Source: Bordetella genomosp. 13
GTDB taxonomy: Bacteria; Pseudomonadota; Gammaproteobacteria; Burkholderiales; Burkholderiaceae_B
Assembly: GCF_002119665.1 (NCBI RefSeq)
Contig: NZ_CP021111.1
Location: 2,604,001-2,668,000 of the forward strand
Direction: 5' to 3'
DNA length: 64,000 bases
Shown: one piece after another, positions 57,698 through 64,000 of the stretch
Layout: every line of letters starts with the position of its first letter
Numbering within the stretch: the stretch's first letter is position 1
Position numbers and translations under genes: made by a program
The notes under the pieces: generated by a model
Database searches by the model: none
Seen by the model: only the letters and a program-made list of their open reading frames with translations
What the model was told of the DNA's origin: nothing

Positions 57698-58896
57698 ATC
57701 CCGCGCCCGACCAGCCCAGCGACCTGCTGGGCGGCCTGACCCCCGATGCCTTCATGCGCCGCTACTGGCAGCGCAAGCCGCTGCTGATCCGCCAGGCCAT
57801 CCCCGGCTTCAAGCCGCCCGTGCCGGCCGCCGCGCTCAAGCGCCTGGCGCGCCGCGACGACGTCGAGTCGCGCCTGATCTGGCGCGAACGGGGCGAGTGG
57901 CAGATGGAGAACGGCCCCTTCGCGCGGCTGCCCAAGCCGGCCGAGCCGGACTGGACGCTGCTGGTGCAAAGCGTGGACCTGCACGACGATGCGGCCAGCG
58001 AGCTGCTGCAGCGCTTCCGGTTCGTGCCTGATGCCCGGCTGGACGACATCATGATCAGCCTGGCCTCCACCGGCGGCGGCGTGGGCCCGCATTTCGATAG
58101 CTACGACGTGTTCCTGCTCCAGGCCGCGGGCCGGCGCCGCTGGCGCTATGGCCGCCAGCGCGACCTGTCGCTGGTGCCCGACCTGCCGCTGAAGATCCTG
58201 GCCAACTTCGAGCCCGAGGAAGACTACGTGCTGGAGCCGGGCGACATGCTGTACCTGCCGCCCCAGGCCGCGCACGACGGCGTGGCGCTGGACGACGACT
58301 GCATGACCATCTCGATCGGTTTTCGCGCACCGTCGATGGCCGCGCTGGCGCGCGGCCTGCTCGAGGCCGCGGCCGACCAGGCCATGGCCCGGCTGGGCCA
58401 GCCCGCCGGCCCCTATGGCGATCCGCCCCTGCCCGGCCCCGCGCCGGCAGGCCTGTACCGGGACCCCGGCCAGCCCGCCACGGCCACCCCGGCCGCGCTG
58501 CCCGACGCCCTGCTGCAGGCCACGCTGGACACCCTGGACAAGCTGCGCTTCGACGAAGCGCTGGCCGCGCGGTTTCTCGGCTGCTGGCTGACCGAACCCA
58601 ATTCGCTCAGCGTGTTCGACGACGACACGGCCGGCGAGGCGCCAGACCTGTCAGAGGCATGGCCCGACCAAGGCCGGCTGGTGCTGGACCGCCGCACCCG
58701 CATGCTGTATCGCGGCCGCCAGCTGTTCATCAATGGGGAAACCGCGCCCGTGCCGCCATCGCCCGCGCTGCGCGCGCTGGCCGACGCGCGCGAACTGGAT
58801 TGCGCCGACCGGCGTTGCCGCGTCGTGGACGAGGACGCGCGCGATTGTCTGGCCGAATGGCTGGATGCGGGCTGGCTGCACTACCGGCCGGCATAG
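57694..58896 (+). CDS. JmjC/cupin ribosomal oxygenase (RoxA/YcfD-like)
   Basis: YcfD/RoxA enzymes are Fe(II)/2-oxoglutarate oxygenases that hydroxylate an arginine of ribosomal protein uL16. The 400-residue protein has the JmjC-type iron site H-x-D in [10 protein letters not shown] (about residues 129-138) and a later histidine in PPQAAHDGV, with the family N-terminus [16 protein letters not shown]. The C-terminal winged-helix region holds NSLSVFDDD. It overlaps mutS by four bases, suggesting coupled translation. Confidence 0.9.
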   Translation: MNPAPDQPSDLLGGLTPDAFMRRYWQRKPLLIRQAIPGFKPPVPAAALKRLARRDDVESRLIWRERGEWQMENGPFARLPKPAEPDWTLLVQSVDLHDDAASELLQRFRFVPDARLDDIMISLASTGGGVGPHFDSYDVFLLQAAGRRRWRYGRQRDLSLVPDLPLKILANFEPEEDYVLEPGDMLYLPPQAAHDGVALDDDCMTISIGFRAPSMAALARGLLEAAADQAMARLGQPAGPYGDPPLPGPAPAGLYRDPGQPATATPAALPDALLQATLDTLDKLRFDEALAARFLGCWLTEPNSLSVFDDDTAGEAPDLSEAWPDQGRLVLDRRTRMLYRGRQLFINGETAPVPPSPALRALADARELDCADRRCRVVDEDARDCLAEWLDAGWLHYRPA

Positions 58897-59044
58897 CGCT
58901 TGCGGCGGGGGCGCAACAAACCCGCCGCGCTCCGGCCCCGGATTCGTATCATCCCGACACTTCGGCGTATCCGCATCGCACAGAACGCTAGCGGGTCTGA
59001 ACCCGCCGTGACATTTCCACATTCAATACACGAACACGCAAGAT

Positions 59045-59074
59045 TTGTTGCGGTTGGGATGCCTCCGCTTTAAT
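59045..59074 (+). promoter_or_regulatory. weak sigma70-like promoter of the small lipoprotein
   Basis: TTGTTG (59045-59050) and TTTAAT (59069-59074) are 18 bases apart and about 93 bases before the lipoprotein start. The region is AT-richer than its surroundings. Pattern match only. Confidence 0.3.
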
Positions 59075-59166
59075 TTCCACACTACGGCGTATGGCTGATT
59101 CCTGTAGCCTGGGTCATGGTTTCCCCTAGGGGGGTCCATACATCTCATTCAAAGAGGAGTCTCGAC

Positions 59167-59382
59167 ATGATGATGCGCAAATCGCTGATTCTCGCCGCCA
59201 TGGTTGCCGCTGTTTCGCTGAGCGCTTGCAAGAAGAGCGAAGAAGCTCCGCCCGCTGGCAGCACCACCCCGTCCACGACCACCCCGGCGCCGTCCACGGC
59301 CCCGTCGACCACGCCTTCGAGCCCCGGCACCACCCCGGGCACCGGCGGTTCGGGCGGCTCGACCACCACGCCCGCGTCGTAA
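59167..59382 (+). CDS. small Thr/Pro/Ser/Gly-rich lipoprotein
   Basis: The 71-residue product begins MMMRKSLILAAMVAAVSLSAC, a type II signal with lipobox L-S-A-C and lipidated C21. The mature part starts KKSEEAPPAG and continues as a low-complexity Thr/Pro/Ser/Gly tail. A strong AGAGGAG site precedes the ATG, and a terminator-like hairpin follows the stop. It resembles small, abundant, uncharacterised lipoproteins of this bacterial group; function unknown. Confidence 0.85.
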   Translation: MMMRKSLILAAMVAAVSLSACKKSEEAPPAGSTTPSTTTPAPSTAPSTTPSSPGTTPGTGGSGGSTTTPAS

Positions 59383-59392
59383 GCACCCGGCT

Positions 59393-59414
59393 GCTGCCGG
59401 CTTCGGCCGGCAGC
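59393..59414 (+). terminator. UUCG-capped hairpin after the lipoprotein gene
   Basis: GCTGCCGGC and GCCGGCAGC form a perfect 9-base stem around TTCG, starting 11 bases after the stop. No T run follows, so it may be a stabilising 3' end structure or a factor-assisted terminator. Confidence 0.55.
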
Positions 59415-59486
59415 GGGCATGACGCCCCGGATCGGTCCGTTCCCTGTGACAGGGGCGGGGATCGCCGATCCGGGGCATTTGTTTGG

Positions 59487-59570
59487 GTGCGGCCGGCTAG
59501 GCGCGGCCGGCTACGCGCGGCCGGCTAGGCGCGGCCGACGAAGCGCGGCCTGGCCAGGCGCGGCCGACGC
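59487..59570. repeat. 14-base GC-rich tandem repeat, six units
   Basis: Six units with the core GCGCGGCCGGCTAG lie head to tail: the first three are nearly identical (59487, 59501, 59515), and the last three drift (GACGAA and TGGCCAG endings; one unit is 15 bases). It lies between the lipoprotein and bamC genes and is not part of a gene. Confidence 0.8.
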
Positions 59571-59589
59571 GCCTCACACGCCCATGAAA

Positions 59590-59621
59590 AAGCCGGCGAG
59601 CAGTCACATGCTCGCCGGCTT
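59590..59621 (-). terminator. strong intrinsic terminator after bamC
   Basis: A perfect 13-base stem (AAGCCGGCGAGCA/TGCTCGCCGGCTT, loop of six) is followed on the minus strand by TTT. It lies 47 bases beyond the bamC stop. The plus side also has a short T-rich end, so it may work in both directions. Confidence 0.8.
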
Positions 59622-59668
59622 TGTCTAGTCGAGACGGGCCGCTGACGCGCGGCCCGTTCCGCCAGCAA

Positions 59669-60793
59669 CTACATCTTCTCGCGCAGCACGCCCAGCAGAC
59701 GCTGCGCGGTGGTGCTGTTGTCGCGCCCGCCGTTGGCGTCCAGGACAGTGACCTGGGTCTGCCCGCCGCTGTCGCTCAGGTGGATGCGGTACTGCGGCGC
59801 GGTGGCGGGCTTGCCGCCGAACATGCGGCTGAAGAAGTTGGGATCTTCGCGCTTGGCGCCCGTGTCGGTATCGAGATAGCGCACGTAGTAGTCGCCCGCG
59901 CTGCGATCGCGATCGTCCACCGTGAAGCCGCCCGAGTCCAGCGCGACGCCGACGCGGCGCCACGCCCGGTCGAACGACTCGTTGATGACAAGCAACGCGC
60001 CCTGCGCGCGCACGTCCTGCTGGATGGCGGGACGCTGCGGATTGGCCTCGGCCTGCGCCACCAGTTGGCGGGCGCGGTCGGTGTCGGTGCCCAGGTAGAC
60101 CATCAGGCGCGCCAGCATGGCCGCGTTCAGGCCGGGATCTTCGGTGCCGTGGGTCCATTCGACCTGGGCATCGTCCGAACCGTAGCGCTTCTCCACCATC
60201 TGCTGGTGGCTGATGTAGATTTCGGTACGGCCGTTGACGCGCTCGACGCGGGTGCGGAATTTCTCGCGCTCGCCGCTATCGTAGGCCATGTCGATGAGCG
60301 AACCCAGCGCCTGGCGGATCCAGCTTTCCTGGATCTTGGCGCGGTTCTCGGCCCAGTTGGTTTCAATCAGGCCAGCCTGCGGGCTGTTGACCGCGACGGA
60401 GAAACCGGTGTCGGTCCAGAAGTCGACCACCTTGGGGAAGACCTCTTCGGGCGGGCGCTCGACCACCAGCCAGCGGATGTTGCCATCGCGCTCGACACGC
60501 ATATCGGTGCGGGAAGGCAGCACGTTCGAGCCTGCCGCACTGGCGGCAGCCTGCTGCTGCGCCTGGCCCTGCAGCTGGAATTGCGTATAGGTGGTGGAGC
60601 CGCTGGCCGGCGCGCGGTAGCGCGGATCGGACGCAGCCTGCGTCAGGTCGGGCGGAATGCTGAGGGGCTGCCCTCGCTGCGTACCTTTGTAGTCGATCGC
60701 TTCATCGGTGCCGAGCACCTGACTGACTTCGCTGCAGCCCGACAGCAGGGCCAAGGCCATCAATGCCGACAAGCCGGCATGACGTTTGTTCAT
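59669..60793 (-). CDS. bamC: outer membrane protein assembly factor BamC
   Basis: BamC is a lipoprotein of the BAM complex that inserts beta-barrel proteins into the outer membrane. The 374-residue protein starts with a lipoprotein signal and lipobox L-L-S-G-C (C20), followed by the conserved unstructured stretch DYKGTQRGQPLSIPPDLT, and two helix-grip domains. The start at 60793 gives the proper signal. It follows dapA by 16 bases, the same dapA-bamC (nlpB) pairing as in E. coli. Confidence 0.92.
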   Translation of the reverse strand: MNKRHAGLSALMALALLSGCSEVSQVLGTDEAIDYKGTQRGQPLSIPPDLTQAASDPRYRAPASGSTTYTQFQLQGQAQQQAAASAAGSNVLPSRTDMRVERDGNIRWLVVERPPEEVFPKVVDFWTDTGFSVAVNSPQAGLIETNWAENRAKIQESWIRQALGSLIDMAYDSGEREKFRTRVERVNGRTEIYISHQQMVEKRYGSDDAQVEWTHGTEDPGLNAAMLARLMVYLGTDTDRARQLVAQAEANPQRPAIQQDVRAQGALLVINESFDRAWRRVGVALDSGGFTVDDRDRSAGDYYVRYLDTDTGAKREDPNFFSRMFGGKPATAPQYRIHLSDSGGQTQVTVLDANGGRDNSTTAQRLLGVLREKM

Positions 60794-60809
60794 ACACGTC
60801 CTCACGTAT

Positions 60810-61715
60810 TTAAAGCAGGCCGACTTCATGGAGCGCCTGCCGCACGGTGGCATGGTGCGCGGCGCCGAGTTCGACCAGCGGCAGGCGGTAGCCCAGTTCG
60901 CTGCGGCCCATCTGGGCGAGCGCCCATTTGACCGGGATGGGATTGGCTTCGACGAACAAAGCCTTGTTCAGACGCGCCAGGCGCGCATTAAGTTCACGCG
61001 TGCGCGGCACGTCGCCGGCCAGCGCCGCGGCGCACAGTTCGTGCATGAGCCGGGGCGCCACGTTGGCCGTAACCGAGATATTGCCGCGCGCGCCCAGCAG
61101 GATCAGGGCCGCGGCCGTGGGGTCGTCGCCGCTGAACACCTGGAAGCCCTCGGGGGCTTCGCGCAGCAGCAGCGCGCCGCGGCCGATGTCGCCGGTGGCT
61201 TCCTTGATGCCGATGATGCCCGGCACCTGCGCCAGGCGCAGCACAGTATCGTTGCTCATGTCGGCCACGGTGCGGCCGGGCACGTTGTACAGCACCGTGG
61301 GCAGCTCGACGGCCTCGGCAATGGCGCGGAAATGGCGGTAGATGCCCTCCTGCGTGGGCTTGTTGTAGTACGGCACCACCGACAGCCCCGCGTGTGCGCC
61401 GACCGCGTGCGCGTGGCGGGCCAGGTGGATGGCCTCGTCGGTGGAGTTGGCGCCGACGCCCGCGATGACGGGAATGCGGCTGGCGGCGTGCTCGACCGCC
61501 ACACGGATCAGTTCCGCGTGCTCGTCCATGGACACCGTGGGCGACTCGCCCGTGGTGCCGACCACGACCAGCGCATCGGTGCCTTCGGCGACGTGCCAGT
61601 CGATCAACGCGCGATAGGCTTCGTAATCCAGGCTGCCATCGGGGCGCATGGGGGTGACCAATGCGACCATGCTGCCTTGGAAGACCGGATCCGCAGCGCG
61701 AGCAGTAGAGACCAT
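60810..61715 (-). CDS. dapA: 4-hydroxy-tetrahydrodipicolinate synthase
   Basis: DapA condenses pyruvate with aspartate semialdehyde, the first step committed to diaminopimelate and lysine. The 301-residue TIM-barrel protein has [10 protein letters not shown], the catalytic tyrosine Y143 in VLYNVPGRT and the Schiff-base lysine K171 in [10 protein letters not shown]. The N-terminus has about seven extra residues (VSTARAAD). Its 5' leader holds four consecutive hairpins (61733-61822), which may affect expression. Confidence 0.97.
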   Translation of the reverse strand: MVSTARAADPVFQGSMVALVTPMRPDGSLDYEAYRALIDWHVAEGTDALVVVGTTGESPTVSMDEHAELIRVAVEHAASRIPVIAGVGANSTDEAIHLARHAHAVGAHAGLSVVPYYNKPTQEGIYRHFRAIAEAVELPTVLYNVPGRTVADMSNDTVLRLAQVPGIIGIKEATGDIGRGALLLREAPEGFQVFSGDDPTAAALILLGARGNISVTANVAPRLMHELCAAALAGDVPRTRELNARLARLNKALFVEANPIPVKWALAQMGRSELGYRLPLVELGAAHHATVRQALHEVGLL

Positions 61716-61732
61716 TCGGGGTAACTCCGCAC

Positions 61733-61822
61733 CCGGGATGCTTCATCCCGGCATAACCACCAGGGCTTCCCGCCCTGATCAACCAGGGCCTCGTGCCCTG
61801 ACCTACCGGGGCATTGCCCCGG
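61733..61822 (-). repeat. array of four different perfect hairpins in the dapA leader
   Basis: Four stems follow each other at spacings of 28, 23 and 22 bases: CCGGGATG-CTT-CATCCCGG (61733-61751), CAGGGC-TTCCC-GCCCTG (61761-61777), CAGGGC-CTCGT-GCCCTG (61784-61800) and CCGGGGC-ATT-GCCCCGG (61806-61822). The stems differ in sequence yet each is fully paired, which suggests selection for structure. They lie 18-107 bases before the dapA start codon on the transcribed side. Confidence 0.75.
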
Positions 61823-61901
61823 CATCACCGCCAGGACGCTTGCCCCGACTAAACGGAAGAGTTTACCGGATATTGTCCGCAGCGGATATCGACGCGCCCC
61901 G

Positions 61902-62555
61902 CTACAGGAACAGAAACCAGCCGACCACGGCCCGGCCCAGCGCCAGCAGGGGCCCCAGCACCACCCACAGCACGCCGGTGGCCAGCAGCACCAGCACGAT
62001 CACCAGGCCGTACGGCTCGAGCTTGCCGTACTGGTAGGCGGCGCGGTGCGGCAGCAGGCTGTAGACGATGCGCCCGCCGTCCAGCGGCGGCACCGGCAGC
62101 AGGTTCAACGCCATCAGCGCCAGGTTCACGTTGATGCCGGCCATGGACATCTCGACCCAGAAGCCTTCGGTGGTGCCGTTCTGGATGTAGATCCGCAGCG
62201 CGATCGCCCACGCCAGGGCCATGAAAAGATTGGCCGCCGGACCCGCCAGCGCGACCCACAGCATGTCTTTCTTGGGACGGCGCAGCCGCCCGAAATCGAC
62301 CGGCACCGGCTTGGCCCAGCCGAACAGCAGGCCTGCCCCGCCCATCAGCTTGGACGTCAGCAGGATCAGCGCGGGCACCAGCAGCGTGCCGATCGGATCG
62401 ATGTGCCGCGCGGGATTCAGGCTGATGCGGCCCGCCTCGTACGCCGTGGGATCGCCGAACATGCGCGCCACGTAGCCGTGCGCGGCCTCGTGCAGGGTGA
62501 TGGCGAAGATCACCGGAATGGCATAGACCGTGATGGTCTGGATGATGTCGTTCAT
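61902..62555 (-). CDS. site-2 protease family protein (M50 metallopeptidase)
   Basis: Site-2 proteases cut within membranes. The 217-residue protein has the zinc motif H22-E-A-A-H26 in its first helix, FGWAKPVPVDFGRLRRPKKD, ALAGPAANLFMAL and the second signature NLLPVPPLDGGRI, with about five membrane helices. It has no PDZ domain, so it is of the small YwhC/Rip3-free type common in Proteobacteria; its substrate is unknown. Start at 62555. It lies between yciO-like and dapA genes in one direction. Confidence 0.9.
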   Translation of the reverse strand: MNDIIQTITVYAIPVIFAITLHEAAHGYVARMFGDPTAYEAGRISLNPARHIDPIGTLLVPALILLTSKLMGGAGLLFGWAKPVPVDFGRLRRPKKDMLWVALAGPAANLFMALAWAIALRIYIQNGTTEGFWVEMSMAGINVNLALMALNLLPVPPLDGGRIVYSLLPHRAAYQYGKLEPYGLVIVLVLLATGVLWVVLGPLLALGRAVVGWFLFL

Positions 62556-62637
62556 GGCGAGCGCAATTGTAGTGTGCGAGTCGGGTACCAGGGCGTATCG
62601 GCGCCGCGCGCGACGCGGCGCGGCCGCGGGCGGCGCC

Positions 62638-63267
62638 TCAAGCGGCCAGCCCCAGCACCGCTGGGTCGCCCAGGCCCCGGCGCACGACGAGCGGCGCATC
62701 GCCGGTCAGGTCCACCACGGTGGTGGGCGCCTGCGCGCAGGCGCCGGAATCGACCACCGCGGCCAGCTCGTGCGCGTAGCGCGCGACGATTTCCTCGGGG
62801 TCGTTCAATGCGTCTTCTTCGCCGCGCGGGATCAGCGTGGTGGACAACAGCGGCGCGCCCGCTTCTTGCAGCAGCGCATGCACGACCTTGTGATCCGGCA
62901 CGCGGATGCCGATGGTCTTGCGCGACGGGTGCGATACCCGCCGCGGCACCTCGCGCGTGGCCTCGAGGATGAAAGTCCATGGTCCGGGCGTCGCCGCCTT
63001 CAGCAGGCGGTATTGGCGGTTGTCCACGCGCGCCATCTGGCCGATTTCGGCCAGGTCGCCGCACAGCAGCGTGAGATGATGGCGCTCGTCCAGTCCCCGG
63101 ATGCGGCGCAGCGCGTCGGCCGCGGCCTTGTCGTCCAGCCGCGCCACCAGTGCATAACTCGAATCGGTAGGCACCGCGAGGAGACCGCCGTCGCGCAGCC
63201 ACTGCACCGCCTGCTTGATCAGCCGCGGCTGCGGGTTGTCCGGATGGATGGAGAGAAGCAGAGCCAT
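62638..63267 (-). CDS. Sua5/YciO/YrdC-family protein (YciO type)
   Basis: The family makes threonylcarbamoyl-AMP for tRNA t6A; the YciO branch is a relative whose role is less certain. The 209-residue protein has the fold with VPTDSSYALVARLDD, RIRGLDERHHLTLLC, TPGPWTFILEATREVPRR and KTIGIRVPDHKVVHALL. The usual K-x-R and S-x-N motifs of TsaC are altered (RGLDERHH), which fits YciO. Divergent from the zinc metallopeptidase gene across 59 bases. Confidence 0.88.
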   Translation of the reverse strand: MALLLSIHPDNPQPRLIKQAVQWLRDGGLLAVPTDSSYALVARLDDKAAADALRRIRGLDERHHLTLLCGDLAEIGQMARVDNRQYRLLKAATPGPWTFILEATREVPRRVSHPSRKTIGIRVPDHKVVHALLQEAGAPLLSTTLIPRGEEDALNDPEEIVARYAHELAAVVDSGACAQAPTTVVDLTGDAPLVVRRGLGDPAVLGLAA

Positions 63268-63326
63268 GGCGATTATCCTAACATTGCCCTGGTAGCCACG
63301 GCCGCACGGCCAAGGGGAGACACATC

Positions 63327-64000
63327 ATGCGCATGGGCGATTCACGAGAAAGCAGCAACATCGAAGACCGCCGCGGTCGCGGCCCGCGGGTGGGGCGCGG
63401 CAGCATAGGGGTAGGCACCATCGTGCTGGCGCTGGTCGCCATGTACTTCGGCATCGACCCGTCCGTGGTGCTCCAGATGGCCGAAGGCCCCGCCATCGAG
63501 CAGCCCAGCCAGGCGCCCGCCAGCGACCCGCAGACGAAATTCGTGGCGCGCGTGCTGGGCGAGACGGAAGACACCTGGAGCGAGCTCTTCAAACAGCACG
63601 TCGGACAGCCGTATCAGCCGCCCACGCTGGTGCTGTTCCGCGGGGCCACGCCCACCGCATGCGGCACGGGGCAATCGGCCATGGGCCCCTTCTACTGCCC
63701 CGCCGACAGCAAGGTGTACATCGACCTGAGCTTCTTCGACGAAATGGCGCGCAGGCTGAACGCGCCCGGCGATTTCGCGCAGGCCTACGTCATCGCGCAC
63801 GAGGTCGGCCATCACGTCCAGCACCTGCTGGGCACGGCGGGCCAGGTCGACGCGCTGCGGCGGCGCAATCCCGCGCAGGGCAATGCGCTGTCGGTGCGCA
63901 TGGAGCTGCAGGCCGACTGCTATGCCGGCCTGTGGGCGCGCCGCGCGGACCAGGCGCGCAACATTCTCGAAGACGGGGACATCGAAGAAGGCCTGAACGC
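63327..64000 (+). CDS. neutral zinc metallopeptidase (YpfJ family), N-terminal part (partial)
   Basis: The gene runs off the window; 224 codons are visible. The protein has a charged start (MRMGDSRESSNIEDRRGRG), one membrane helix (about residues 26-42), and the catalytic motif H-E-V-G-H-H in AYVIAHEVGHHVQHLLG, then the third ligand region RMELQADCYAGLWA, all typical of the YpfJ/KPN_02809 family. AAGGGGAG precedes the ATG. The substrate is unknown. Confidence 0.93.
   Translation, partial: MRMGDSRESSNIEDRRGRGPRVGRGSIGVGTIVLALVAMYFGIDPSVVLQMAEGPAIEQPSQAPASDPQTKFVARVLGETEDTWSELFKQHVGQPYQPPTLVLFRGATPTACGTGQSAMGPFYCPADSKVYIDLSFFDEMARRLNAPGDFAQAYVIAHEVGHHVQHLLGTAGQVDALRRRNPAQGNALSVRMELQADCYAGLWARRADQARNILEDGDIEEGLN

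Noticed and set aside
59487..59570. A CRISPR array.
   Set aside because: Units are 14 bases, contiguous and without spacers; no cas genes are present.
61720..61860. A lysine riboswitch before dapA.
   Set aside because: The region is only four simple hairpins; the five-way junction and conserved core of that riboswitch are not recognisable.

Overview
The window looks like chromosome of a high-GC betaproteobacterium of the order Burkholderiales, family Alcaligenaceae; Bordetella or Achromobacter are the best guesses. The pointers are codon use, a Bug-type solute-binding protein, an oxygen-sensing FNR next to a cbb3 oxidase operon, the accA-tilS-lysC-tRNA-Ser order, dapA-bamC, and a very large filamentous-haemagglutinin-type exoprotein. 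No insertion sequence, prophage or CRISPR array was seen. The assignment is inference from gene content, not from a search.

Layout. 1-5333: microaerobic respiration: the end of ccoN, then ccoO-ccoQ-ccoP-ccoG, a short FixH-like gene, a small membrane protein, and a convergent fnr. 5518-7808: two surface-sugar genes (GT9 glycosyltransferase, FkbM methyltransferase). 7966-9118: a two-gene, visibly lower-GC accessory module (small unknown protein plus a nucleotidyltransferase-fold protein with a C-terminal KfrB-like domain) beside tRNA-Ser(GCU). 9436-16268 (minus): lysC, an Rpn-family nuclease gene lodged between lysC and tilS, tilS, accA, a 3-methyladenine glycosylase and cysS. 16529-18589 (plus): TPR protein, cyclophilin, lpxH. 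18590-19051: non-coding, with a long inverted-repeat element. 19052-22620 (minus): uppP, a TerC/CorC fusion, suhB; then trmJ. 23634-25564: Bug receptor and a divergent IclR regulator sharing two near-identical palindromes. 25595-26548: MscS channel.

26713-31943 (minus) is the four-gene imelysin / di-haem oxidoreductase / imelysin / DUF1513 iron cluster, with a Fur-box-like site upstream. 32299-35721 holds small single genes (monooxygenase, HpxZ/AtzH-like, FMN reductase, dodecin, membrane protein) and an intergenic stretch with six DnaA-box-like sites. 36309-53401 is a two-partner secretion locus: TpsB transporter, a 4,860-residue TpsA exoprotein and a SapC-family protein. 53596-58896: MFS transporter, mutS, a JmjC-cupin ribosomal oxygenase. 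59167-64000: a small lipoprotein, a 14-base tandem repeat, bamC and dapA (with four consecutive hairpins in the dapA leader), a site-2 protease, a YrdC/YciO protein and the start of a neutral zinc metallopeptidase.

How they work together. FNR probably controls the neighbouring cbb3 oxidase. The iron cluster is likely expressed when iron is scarce. TpsB should export TpsA, with SapC as an accessory protein of unknown role. lpxH, uppP, bamC, lysC and dapA serve the cell envelope and lysine/diaminopimelate supply. The parts least explained by known families are the nucleotidyltransferase-KfrB module, the dapA hairpin array, the DnaA-box cluster, the inverted-repeat element near 18.8 kb, and the TpsA-SapC pairing.
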